DNA of 9,925 nucleotides from Deltaproteobacteria bacterium. GTDB taxonomy: Bacteria; Myxococcota; Polyangia; Polyangiales; B10-G4. A program made the position numbers and the translations under genes. Shown one piece after another: positions 1-5,663 of this stretch. Where the stretch lies: contig JAFDCW010000082.1 in the NCBI GenBank assembly GCA_019312705.1, positions 1-9,925 on the forward strand. Direction: 5' to 3'. Below the pieces are notes generated by a model, which was given only the letters and a program-made list of their open reading frames with translations, did not search any database and had not been told where the DNA came from. Within the stretch, counting starts at the first letter, position 1. Each line of letters starts with the position of its first letter.

Positions 1-580
1 TCTCTTCGAGGCGCCGGACGAGTTCGCCGACGGGGAGGTTCTTCGGCCCCGCGAAATCGCCCGTCGAGATGATCGTCTCCGGGTCAACCTGGTCGAGGCC
101 GTAGCGTTCGAGCATCAGCTCGTGGGGGTCGACGACGTCGAGGCCCAAGGGGTCGAGCCGGGCGTAGAGGTGGCCGCGCACGCGGTAGGCGTTCATCAGC
201 GCCGTGACCCGGCCCTGGAGCTCGTACCCCGCGAGGACCGCGTCGGTCGGCGGCACGCTCCCCTGGCCCCTCGATTCGGGGCCGGTTCGTTCACCGACGC
301 GGCGGTCGACGAAGTGGATTTGTTCTTCGGTCGGCTGGAGGAAGACCGATTGGCCCGGCGTCCGGTGCCCATTGCCCTCGCGGGAGGCGCTGTCGTGGTC
401 CTGATCGCCCGTGAGGTCCGGCGCGTAGACCGCCCCGGCGCTCGTCAGCGTGGGCTGGTCTTCGGGGGGCAGGGCGTCGAAGAACTCGCGCCACTGCTCG
501 GGCACCGACGACGGGTTCGCACACCACTCGAGGAAGAGCTCTTCGACCAGCCCCTGGTTGATTCCGAAATCACGGTTCAT
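1..580 (-). CDS. sucA: 2-oxoglutarate dehydrogenase E1 component, N-terminal part (cut by window edge)
   Basis: This is the first 193 residues of the thiamine-diphosphate E1 subunit of the 2-oxoglutarate dehydrogenase complex, which decarboxylates 2-oxoglutarate in the TCA cycle and passes the succinyl group to E2. What is seen: the opening helix with FGINQGLVEELFLEW (residues 5-19), then NPSSVPEQWREFF (22-34), the E1 N-terminal segment that binds the partner subunits; a polar low-complexity linker (about 45-115); and the start of the E1 core with VRGHLYARLDPLG (134-146), a hallmark of SucA/OdhA. The thiamine-diphosphate domain lies beyond the left edge. The ATG at 580 is preceded by GGGGTGAG a few bases upstream, inside the end of the preceding acyl-CoA dehydrogenase gene, whose stop is only 5 nt away, so the two are probably co-transcribed and translationally coupled. 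sucB would be expected further left, outside the window. Confidence 0.93.
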   Translation of the reverse strand, partial: MNRDFGINQGLVEELFLEWCANPSSVPEQWREFFDALPPEDQPTLTSAGAVYAPDLTGDQDHDSASREGNGHRTPGQSVFLQPTEEQIHFVDRRVGERTGPESRGQGSVPPTDAVLAGYELQGRVTALMNAYRVRGHLYARLDPLGLDVVDPHELMLERYGLDQVDPETIISTGDFAGPKNLPVGELVRRLEE

Positions 581-585
581 TGCAC

Positions 586-2274
586 TCACCCCAGAGCCAG
601 GACGCGACTGTCATCGGCGCCCACGGCGCCCGCGGGGGCGATGAGATCGAAGGGCGCCAACGCAAAACGCCGCGCCGCTGCCGCCGGGCGACCGTCGCCC
701 TTGCCGAGGGAGTACTGGGCCTGGCGCACGAGCAGGGCGAGCTCGGTCGCCCGCCCCAGGGTGAGGGCGAAGCGCCGCGCCCCGGCTTCGATGGCGGCGG
801 GGCTCTCCTGCATCGCCTCCCTCGCCCAGGTCGCGGCGTGGTCTACGGCCTTACCCGACCGGACAGCGAGGGCCCGGAGGTCTTTGTCTTCGGTCGCTTC
901 GATGATGCGCCCGATCTCCTCAGAGAGGGCGGCGAGGATCGACGGGTCCTTGTTCATGGCGCGCAGCGTATCGAGGGAGAGGACGTTGGTCGTGCCTTCC
1001 CAGATGGGGAAAACCTGGGCATCGCGCAGCAGCATCGGCAACCCCGTGTCCTCGACGTAGCCCGCGCCGCCAAAACACTCGAGGCCTTCGCTCGCGACGG
1101 CGAGAGCCTGCTTGCCGGTGGTGAGTTTCGCCACCGGCGTGAGCAACCGGAGCAAGCGCCCTTGGTGCTCGTCGAGCTCCCCGCACTCATCCCGGCCGAG
1201 CAGTTCGGCGACGAAAAACGCGAGCTGCAGAGCCCCCTCATGCTCGGCGGCCATCGCGGCGAGGGTATCGAGGTGAAGGGGCTTGTCGCTGAGCTTCGCC
1301 CCGAAGGCGACCCGCTTCTTGGCGTAGCTTCGGGCGAGGTTCAGGACCCGGGCCATGCTCGCGGCGCTGGTGACCGCGTTCCAGGTCCGGGTGATGGTCA
1401 ACATCGGCGTGATGTTGCGGACGCCGTTCTTGGCATCTTCGGTGACGAGGGTCGCCGGCGTGCCCTCGAGCATGATCTCGGCCGTCGGCACTTTTCGCGT
1501 GCCGAGCTTGTCCTTGAGGCGATTCACTCGGATGTTTTTCAGCTGGCCGTCTTCGTCGCGGATCTCCACGTAGAAGAGCGCCAGGCCCGAGCCGCCGGCG
1601 CCGTTTCCCTCGGGGCGTCCGAGGGTGAGGGCCATCGGACTCGTCGTCGCTGAGGTGAACCACTTGCGTCCATAGAGGCGCCACTCGCCGTCCTCGAGGG
1701 CGGCGACGGTCTCGGACCGGCCGACGTCGGAGCCCCCGGTGCTCTCGGTCATCCACTGGCCGCTGGTCCAGAACGCCCCCGGGTCCCGGGAGGTCAGGTG
1801 GGGGAGGGCGTGGTCTATGAGCGCTTGATTGCCCATCTTCGTCAGCGTGTAGGCGGCCCCGTCGGTCATCGCCAGGGGGCAGGAGTAGATGTCCGTCGAG
1901 GGGCTGAAGAGATAGGTGAGGGCGAACTGATGCACCCGAGAAAAACGCCCGTGCTTTCTTTCGTAGGCGGTCGCGACGACGCCGGCCTCGGCGGCGAGCT
2001 TCTCGGCGCGTTTCCAGAGGGGGCTCACCTCGATCTTGTCGATGCGCTCGCCCCAGGCATCCCACTGGGTCAGCGTCGGCTCGTTGAGCCGGTCCTCGAG
2101 CTGCATCTGGTACAGGTCGCCCCCGGCGTGCTCCCCCATGACCCCGAGGGATTCGGCGATCTCCTCCTGGAACTCCTCGGGCAATACTCGGTCGAGGTAC
2201 GCCCGTAGCGCTGGGTCGTCGTCGTACTGATTGCCGAGCTCGGGGGGAGGCTGATTGAAGGAGTCGACCTGCAT
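586..2274 (-). CDS. Acyl-CoA dehydrogenase family protein, AidB/ACDH-11-like subgroup
   Basis: A 562-residue FAD-dependent acyl-CoA dehydrogenase homologue. Seen: a long N-terminal domain typical of the AidB/ACDH-11 subgroup (about 1-165); the FAD/substrate loop WMTESTGGSDVG (174-185), close to E. coli AidB's MTEKQGGSDV; the beta-domain segment RLKDKLGTRKVPTAE (252-266); the helical motif KRVAFGAKLSDKPLH (320-334); FGGAGYVEDTGLP (401-413); and IWEGTTN (424-430), whose Glu426 is at the usual catalytic-base site. About 130 residues follow, forming the extra C-terminal helical part. The family oxidises acyl-CoA esters with electrons passed to ETF; AidB itself is an alkylation-stress protein with weak dehydrogenase activity, so the substrate is unknown. 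The start lacks a clear Shine-Dalgarno, but a promoter-like pair ends 6 nt before the ATG, suggesting a leaderless message. It sits directly upstream of sucA. No internal frameshift is seen. Confidence 0.92.
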   Translation of the reverse strand: MQVDSFNQPPPELGNQYDDDPALRAYLDRVLPEEFQEEIAESLGVMGEHAGGDLYQMQLEDRLNEPTLTQWDAWGERIDKIEVSPLWKRAEKLAAEAGVVATAYERKHGRFSRVHQFALTYLFSPSTDIYSCPLAMTDGAAYTLTKMGNQALIDHALPHLTSRDPGAFWTSGQWMTESTGGSDVGRSETVAALEDGEWRLYGRKWFTSATTSPMALTLGRPEGNGAGGSGLALFYVEIRDEDGQLKNIRVNRLKDKLGTRKVPTAEIMLEGTPATLVTEDAKNGVRNITPMLTITRTWNAVTSAASMARVLNLARSYAKKRVAFGAKLSDKPLHLDTLAAMAAEHEGALQLAFFVAELLGRDECGELDEHQGRLLRLLTPVAKLTTGKQALAVASEGLECFGGAGYVEDTGLPMLLRDAQVFPIWEGTTNVLSLDTLRAMNKDPSILAALSEEIGRIIEATEDKDLRALAVRSGKAVDHAATWAREAMQESPAAIEAGARRFALTLGRATELALLVRQAQYSLGKGDGRPAAAARRFALAPFDLIAPAGAVGADDSRVLALG

Positions 2275-2309
2275 GGGCGAAGTAGACCGGCGAGGCTGCT
2301 CTGATGCAA
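2275..2309 (-). promoter_or_regulatory. Candidate sigma70-type promoter of the acyl-CoA dehydrogenase-sucA unit
   Basis: Read on the minus strand, TTGCAT (2304-2309) and TCTACT (2281-2286) are separated by 17 nt, and 6 nt (TCGCCC) separate the -10-like box from the ATG at 2274. The -35 matches consensus at 3 of 6 positions and the -10 at 4 of 6. Transcription would then start about at the ATG, which fits the absence of a Shine-Dalgarno sequence. The 138-nt gap 2275-2412 is shared with the divergent DUF423 operon, whose own weak candidate is TCGACC (2378-2383), 17 nt, TAAGGC (2401-2406), again 6 nt before its ATG. Assignment is by eye only. Confidence 0.4.
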
Positions 2310-2412
2310 CCGCCTACCGCTCGAATGGCCCTGGCCGGTCTCGCGTTCCCGAGCCCGCCGGCCACTATCAAATGCCCTCGACCACGAGCATCCGGCGGAC
2401 TAAGGCTTCCCC

Positions 2413-2847
2413 ATGACACGCGGATGGCTCGTGGCGGCCGGTGTGAGCGGCGCCCTAGCGGTGGCTCTCGGTGCCTTCGGCGCCCACGGCCTCGAGGCGG
2501 ACCTGGCCGTGGCCCAAGACGGAGCGAAGCGCATCGGTTGGTGGGAGACGGCGGCCCACTACCACCTGATGCACAGCGTCGCCCTCATCGGGGTCGCATG
2601 GGTCCGGAGCACGACCGCCGGCCGGGCCCCGACGGTCGCCGGGTGGGCCTTCGTGCTTGGCGTGGTGCTCTTCAGCGGTAGCCTCTACGCGATGACCCTG
2701 ACCGACCTCCGCGCCCTCGGCATGGTGACTCCCCTCGGCGGTACAGCGTTCATCGTCGGCTGGGTGAGCCTGGCCGTGGCTGGAGGACGGGTGGGCAGAC
2801 CGGGCGGTGCGCCGCCAACGAGCTCCTCCGGCGCCGGCGACGAGTAG
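2413..2847 (+). CDS. DUF423 family small inner-membrane protein (YgdD-like)
   Basis: A 144-residue integral membrane protein of the DUF423 family, whose molecular function is not established. Seen: four hydrophobic segments at about 4-24, 52-64, 76-96 and 104-124; the family signature GALAVALGAFGAHGL (13-27) in the first helix; WWETAAHYHLMHSVAL (43-58), matching the YQ-x-x-H region of E. coli YgdD; and FSGSLYAMTLTDLRALGMVTPLGG (87-110), read here as FSGSLY followed by TPLGG, which is diagnostic. The C-terminal 20 residues are a polar Gly/Ser/Pro tail longer than in YgdD. It is the first gene of a plus-strand operon; only 5 nt separate its stop from the methyltransferase start. No strong ribosome binding site precedes it. 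The cluster H49, H51 and H54 is richer in histidine than in E. coli YgdD. Confidence 0.9.
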   Translation: MTRGWLVAAGVSGALAVALGAFGAHGLEADLAVAQDGAKRIGWWETAAHYHLMHSVALIGVAWVRSTTAGRAPTVAGWAFVLGVVLFSGSLYAMTLTDLRALGMVTPLGGTAFIVGWVSLAVAGGRVGRPGGAPPTSSSGAGDE

Positions 2848-2852
2848 GGCCC

Positions 2853-3725
2853 ATGGTCACCTATCGTCACCTCGTCCTTCCCTACGCATGCGACCGCTCG
2901 CGCCTGCCGCCCGCCCTCGCCGGGGCCTTCGTCGAGCTCGACCCCGATGCCTCGACGCGGGCGTGGATCGACGACGCGATCGCGGCTCCCCAGAAGGGCG
3001 GGGTCACCGCGATGCGCAACGTCGCCATGAAGATGGTGAGCCTCTACGACGCCAATGGACTCGTCGGCGCCTACAGCATGCGCGTGCTCTCGAAGGCCCA
3101 GTGGGCGACCATGCTCGACCCAGGCCTCGCCAGGCCGGGCATCCTTGGCGCGGGGTTGCGAACTTCGCAGACCCTCCGGGGCCCGGGTACGCCCGCCCTT
3201 GGTCGGCTCCTCGACGTCGGGGCCGGGGATGGGGAGGTCACCGCCGAACTCGCGGGCTTCTTCGACGAAGTGGTGACCACCGAGCTGAGCGGGCCGATGG
3301 CGCGACGCCTCCGGGACAAGGGTTGGGCGTGCCATCAGGTCGACCTCGCCGTGCACACGCTTCCGGCCCAGGCGCCCTTCGACGTGATCGCGCTCCTGAA
3401 TCTCCTCGACCGGATGAGCCATCCCCTCGCGCTGCTCGAGCGCCTGCCCGAGCTGCTCGCTCCCGGCGGGCGGGTCGTCATCGCCGTGCCCATGCCAATC
3501 TCCCAGGCGGTCTATTTCGGCCCCCGGACCCTCGACGCGGAGGAGATGCTTCCGGAAAACACCCGCGACTTCGAGACCGGCGTCAGCGCCCTTTACACTG
3601 AGGTCCTCGCGCCCCGGGGCTATCTCGTCGACCGCCTTGCCCGGGCTCCCTATCTGTGTCGCGGTGAGGCGCGAGATCCGGTAAAGATACTGGACGACGC
3701 GATCTTCGTGCTCCGCCGCGATTGA
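2853..3725 (+). CDS. METTL9/DREV-family SAM-dependent methyltransferase
   Basis: A 290-residue class I methyltransferase that strongly resembles the DREV (METTL9) family. Seen: motif I LLDVGAGDGEVT (119-130), with the GAGDGEVT core as in animal METTL9; the acidic end of beta-2 in TTELS (142-146); LLNLLDRMSHPLALLERL (181-198), matching METTL9's CLNLLDRCDQPLTLL; GGRVVIAVPMP (205-215); and a C-terminal block with PYLCRGE (266-272) then ILDDAIFVL (279-287), matching PYLCEGD and VLDDAVFVL of METTL9. Those C-terminal motifs are not general to class I methyltransferases, so the family call is firm. Animal METTL9 makes N1(pi)-methylhistidine in His-x-His motifs with small x; whether the bacterial homologue modifies histidine is inference. 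It follows DUF423 by 5 nt and precedes a thioesterase gene by 4 nt, so it is an operon member. No signal peptide or membrane segment: cytosolic. Confidence 0.85.
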   Translation: MVTYRHLVLPYACDRSRLPPALAGAFVELDPDASTRAWIDDAIAAPQKGGVTAMRNVAMKMVSLYDANGLVGAYSMRVLSKAQWATMLDPGLARPGILGAGLRTSQTLRGPGTPALGRLLDVGAGDGEVTAELAGFFDEVVTTELSGPMARRLRDKGWACHQVDLAVHTLPAQAPFDVIALLNLLDRMSHPLALLERLPELLAPGGRVVIAVPMPISQAVYFGPRTLDAEEMLPENTRDFETGVSALYTEVLAPRGYLVDRLARAPYLCRGEARDPVKILDDAIFVLRRD

Positions 3726-3729
3726 GACC

Positions 3730-4239
3730 ATGAGCAACTCCAGCGACTCGAGCGACGCCAGCGATACTCATCCAGGCACCCCCGGTGACGAGACCCGGGC
3801 CCGTCTCGAACGCGCGCACCGCGCGTTCTCCCACACCGTGCCCCACAACAACGCCCTCGGCATCGAGATACTCGACCTCCGCGACGGCGAGGCGGACATG
3901 CGCATGCCCTGGGCTCCCCACCTCGTCGGCAACCCCGACACGGGTGTGCTGCACGGCGGGGTCATCACCGCGTTGCTCGACGCTTGCTGTGGGGCCGCGG
4001 TCTTCCAAGCGCTCCGTGAGCCCAAGCCCATCGCGACCCTCGACCTGCGCATCGACTACATGAAACCTCCCCGCCCCCGGGCCGAGGTGCACGCCCGCGC
4101 GACGGTCACCAAGGTGACGCGCAACGTTGCTTTTGTCCGGGCGGCCGCCCACCACGGCGACCCCGAGGATCCCGTCGCCACCGCGTCCGCGTCCTTCATG
4201 CTCGGCACCCCGAGCGGCCCCCCCCCGGAGCAGCCATGA
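3730..4239 (+). CDS. PaaI-like hotdog-fold thioesterase, first of a tandem pair
   Basis: A 169-residue acyl-CoA thioesterase-like protein of the PaaI/4HBT hotdog superfamily, which hydrolyses acyl- or aryl-CoA thioesters. Seen: a Ser/Asp-rich disordered start (1-20); PHLVGNPDTGVLHGG (63-77) followed by ALLDACCGAAV (81-91). His75 to Asp84 has the same spacing (+9) as the HGG...LAD motif of E. coli PaaI, so Asp84 is the predicted catalytic acid. TLDLRIDYMKPP (103-114) is the canonical central strand, and the C-terminal strand ends ASASFMLG (152-159). The ATG lies 4 nt after the methyltransferase stop. Its last codons include a run of nine C (4218-4226) followed by GGAG, which doubles as the ribosome binding site of the next gene; its stop overlaps the next start as ATGA. 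The substrate cannot be told from sequence. Confidence 0.88.
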   Translation: MSNSSDSSDASDTHPGTPGDETRARLERAHRAFSHTVPHNNALGIEILDLRDGEADMRMPWAPHLVGNPDTGVLHGGVITALLDACCGAAVFQALREPKPIATLDLRIDYMKPPRPRAEVHARATVTKVTRNVAFVRAAAHHGDPEDPVATASASFMLGTPSGPPPEQP

Positions 4240-4682
4240 GCAACCTCGTGGCCGACATCGTCGCCCGGGCCCACGCCGGTGACTACGATGCCCTGGTCGG
4301 GGCCGTCCCCTACGCCAAGTGGCTCGGCATACACTACGGTGTGACCGACGGGCACCTGATCGGCACCATGGCCTACGCCGATCACCTCGTCGGCAACCCC
4401 CTGCTGCCGGCCCTGCACGGCGGAACCCTCGGCGCGCTCCTCGAGTCGACGGCCATCTTCGAGATCCTGTGGCGCCACAAGAGCGCTCTGCCCCCGAAGA
4501 CCATCAACCTGACCATCGAGTATCTGCGCTCGGCCCGGCCCGTCGATACGTTCGCGGAGGCGACCATCACCAAAGCCGGTCGCCGGGTCGTCGCCATCCG
4601 AGCCGAGGCCTGGCAGGACGATCGCAGTCGCCCGGTCGCCCTCGCGAGCGCCCGATTCCTGGTCATGGCCAGCGACGCGTGA
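4236..4682 (+). CDS. PaaI-like hotdog-fold thioesterase, second of a tandem pair
   Basis: A 148-residue hotdog protein divergent from its upstream neighbour. Seen: YADHLVGNPLLPALHGG (47-63), echoing HLVGNP...LHGG of the first copy, then LGALLESTA (65-73). His61 to Glu70 is again +9, but the acid is Glu, as in the YdiI/EntH type (HGG...LAE), not Asp. TINLTIEYLRSARP (89-102) and the terminal strand ALASARFLVM (135-144) complete the fold. Translation starts at an ATG overlapping the previous TGA by 4 nt, with GGAG 5 nt upstream, so it is translationally coupled. Paired hotdog genes of this kind may form a heteromer; that is inference. It is the last gene of the operon that begins with DUF423: after it comes a 79-nt gap with no evident terminator. 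Confidence 0.88.
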   Translation: MSNLVADIVARAHAGDYDALVGAVPYAKWLGIHYGVTDGHLIGTMAYADHLVGNPLLPALHGGTLGALLESTAIFEILWRHKSALPPKTINLTIEYLRSARPVDTFAEATITKAGRRVVAIRAEAWQDDRSRPVALASARFLVMASDA

Positions 4683-4725
4683 AGGTTGTGGGGCTCGGCA
4701 GCCGCGGGCCCGCCTCAGCGATCCT

Positions 4726-4754
4726 TTGAACGTCGCCTCAGCCCGTGCTCTATT
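4726..4754 (+). promoter_or_regulatory. Candidate promoter of the small anchored-protein gene
   Basis: TTGAAC (4726-4731) and TCTATT (4749-4754) are 17 nt apart, each matching the sigma70 consensus at 4 of 6 positions. The ATG at 4762 begins 8 nt after the last base of the -10-like box, so the transcript could be leaderless or almost so; no Shine-Dalgarno is present. The TTG inside the -35 box opens a 12-codon in-frame extension, but a promoter there makes the downstream ATG the more likely start. Confidence 0.45.
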
Positions 4755-4761
4755 GGCCTCG

Positions 4762-5013
4762 ATGGCTAAGCAGAAGCCGAAGCGCCGTAAGAAGAGCCGC
4801 CGCGGCCGCGGGCGCCCCGGTCGGGACCGCACTACGGCCGTTGACGGCGGCAGCGGAGGTGGCGCCATGCAGTCGATGCTCGGCGGGTTCCGCCGGGCCA
4901 CCGGCGCCGAGGCCGGCAAGAGCGGGAAAAAGAGCAACCTCATCGGCAACTTGATCTGGGTAGCCCTCATCGCTGCGGCGACGGCCGTCGTCGTGAGTCG
5001 CTACTCCAACTGA
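4762..5013 (+). CDS. Small basic protein with C-terminal membrane segment, unknown function
   Basis: An 83-residue protein not recognised as a known family. Seen: an extremely basic N-terminus, MAKQKPKRRKKSRRGRGRPG (1-20); a Gly/Ser-rich stretch with GGSGGGAMQSMLGGF (about 30-44); a second basic patch; and one hydrophobic segment near the end, NLIWVALIAAATAVVVSRY (about 63-81), leaving only two residues after it. This is the layout of a tail-anchored or single-pass inner-membrane protein with its positive N-terminal part in the cytosol, possibly contacting nucleic acid or phospholipid headgroups (inference). The ATG at 4762 is preferred over an in-frame TTG at 4726 because the protein's basic region starts there and a promoter-like element covers the upstream codons. 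It follows the hotdog operon by 79 nt. Coding is supported by the charge and hydrophobic patterning, not by homology. Confidence 0.7.
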   Translation: MAKQKPKRRKKSRRGRGRPGRDRTTAVDGGSGGGAMQSMLGGFRRATGAEAGKSGKKSNLIGNLIWVALIAAATAVVVSRYSN

Positions 5014-5018
5014 GCGCG

Positions 5019-5048
5019 TTTGGGGGGCCAGGGAGGGGTGTCCCCAAA
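5019..5048 (+). terminator. Weak hairpin after the small anchored-protein gene
   Basis: TTTGGGG (5019-5025) pairs with CCCCAAA (5042-5048), a 7-bp stem around a 16-nt G-rich loop, starting 6 nt after the stop codon. There is no T-run after it, so it may be a weak or factor-assisted terminator or an mRNA-stabilising 3' structure. The next gene begins 58 nt further on. Confidence 0.35.
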
Positions 5049-5105
5049 TGGCGAAGGGAAAACCGTGATAGCAAGCCCTCTATCGCTCGGCTAGGCTTGT
5101 TGCTG

Positions 5106-5624
5106 ATGGCGGCCAAGAAGGCAGAGAAGGATTGGCAGAAGCGTCCGACGCGTGCCGGGGTCGAAAAGTCCAAGCGTCCGACGCTCGTCGAGGGCCCGAT
5201 CTCGGGCCGCGTGCCGAGGATCACGCAAGACTACGCCCCGGGTTCGGCGGGCCCCGAGAACCCCGCGCCCCTCGATGGAATGCGGGTGGTGTGGGTCGAC
5301 GCAGACCCGGACGCCGCCGCCCACGGCCGCGCCGTCCTCGAGGCTTGGGGAGCCGTCGTGTTTCACGCCGACGGTGCCGCGTCGGGGCTCGACACCACCG
5401 TTCAGTCCAAGCCGGACTGCGTCGTCATCAGCCTGCCCCAGGGTGCGCAGGTGGCGCGGACCCTCTACTACATGATCCCCAACGCACCGCCGGTGGTGCT
5501 CATCACGGAGTTCACGGGCGGCGATGAGGCCGCCTGCCCCGGCGTCTCCTGTACCCTCCGGTCACGCTACCAGGGCCACGACATGCTGCAGGCGATGCTG
5601 CGCGTCGGGCGTAAGCGATGGTGA
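5106..5624 (+). CDS. Degenerate response-regulator receiver-domain protein
   Basis: A 172-residue protein with a basic, Pro-rich, probably disordered N-terminus (1-58) and a CheY-like receiver fold (about 59-168). Seen: strand 1 MRVVWVDADPDAAAHG (59-74), whose Asp residues fit the acidic metal-binding pair; AVLEAWGAVV (76-85) as helix 1 and strand 2; strand 3 CVVISLPQG (105-113), where the phospho-acceptor Asp of normal receivers is missing and Ser/Leu stand instead; strand 4 PVVLITEF (129-136). No conserved Lys is evident at strand 5, where SCTLRSRY (148-155) appears. It is therefore probably a phosphorylation-independent pseudo-receiver, used for protein contact. No DNA-binding or enzymatic output domain is present. 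The ATG at 5106 is preferred to TTG codons at 5097 and 5100; TAGGCT (5092-5097) 8 nt before it could be a -10 box. Function unknown. Confidence 0.75.
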   Translation: MAAKKAEKDWQKRPTRAGVEKSKRPTLVEGPISGRVPRITQDYAPGSAGPENPAPLDGMRVVWVDADPDAAAHGRAVLEAWGAVVFHADGAASGLDTTVQSKPDCVVISLPQGAQVARTLYYMIPNAPPVVLITEFTGGDEAACPGVSCTLRSRYQGHDMLQAMLRVGRKRW

Positions 5625-5627
5625 AGC

Positions 5628-5652
5628 GCCCGCCTGGCAGAACCAGGCGGGC
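5628..5652. terminator. Strong bidirectional hairpin between convergent genes
   Basis: GCCCGCCTGG (5628-5637) and CCAGGCGGGC (5643-5652) form a perfect 10-bp GC-rich stem with the 5-nt loop CAGAA. It lies in the 39-nt gap between the stop of the pseudo-receiver gene (plus) and the stop of the lipoprotein gene (minus), so it can serve both transcripts. No T-run follows on either strand, so it is a terminator-like structure rather than a textbook intrinsic terminator. Confidence 0.75.
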
Positions 5653-5663
5653 CACCACGTCGA

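Noticed and set aside
122..1653. Long plus-strand frames (122-1060, 580-1653) opposite sucA and the acyl-CoA dehydrogenase
   Set aside because: Antisense shadows produced by high GC; the minus-strand proteins there have clear family motifs, and these translations are Arg/Ala-rich without any recognisable domain.
1238..2419. 393-codon minus-strand frame overlapping the acyl-CoA dehydrogenase
   Set aside because: Same strand, wrong frame; Arg/Pro-rich translation typical of a frame-shifted GC-rich gene.
2685..3737. 350-codon minus-strand frame opposite the METTL9-like gene
   Set aside because: The plus-strand frame carries all methyltransferase motifs; this one has none.
4056..4970. 304-codon minus-strand frame opposite the second hotdog and small-protein genes
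   Set aside because: Covers two genes and a promoter region, low-complexity Arg/Gly-rich composition, no domain.
5022..5038. Possible G-quadruplex in the G-rich loop
   Set aside because: The first run is a continuous G6 that cannot supply two G3 tracts with a loop, so only three tracts of three are available.
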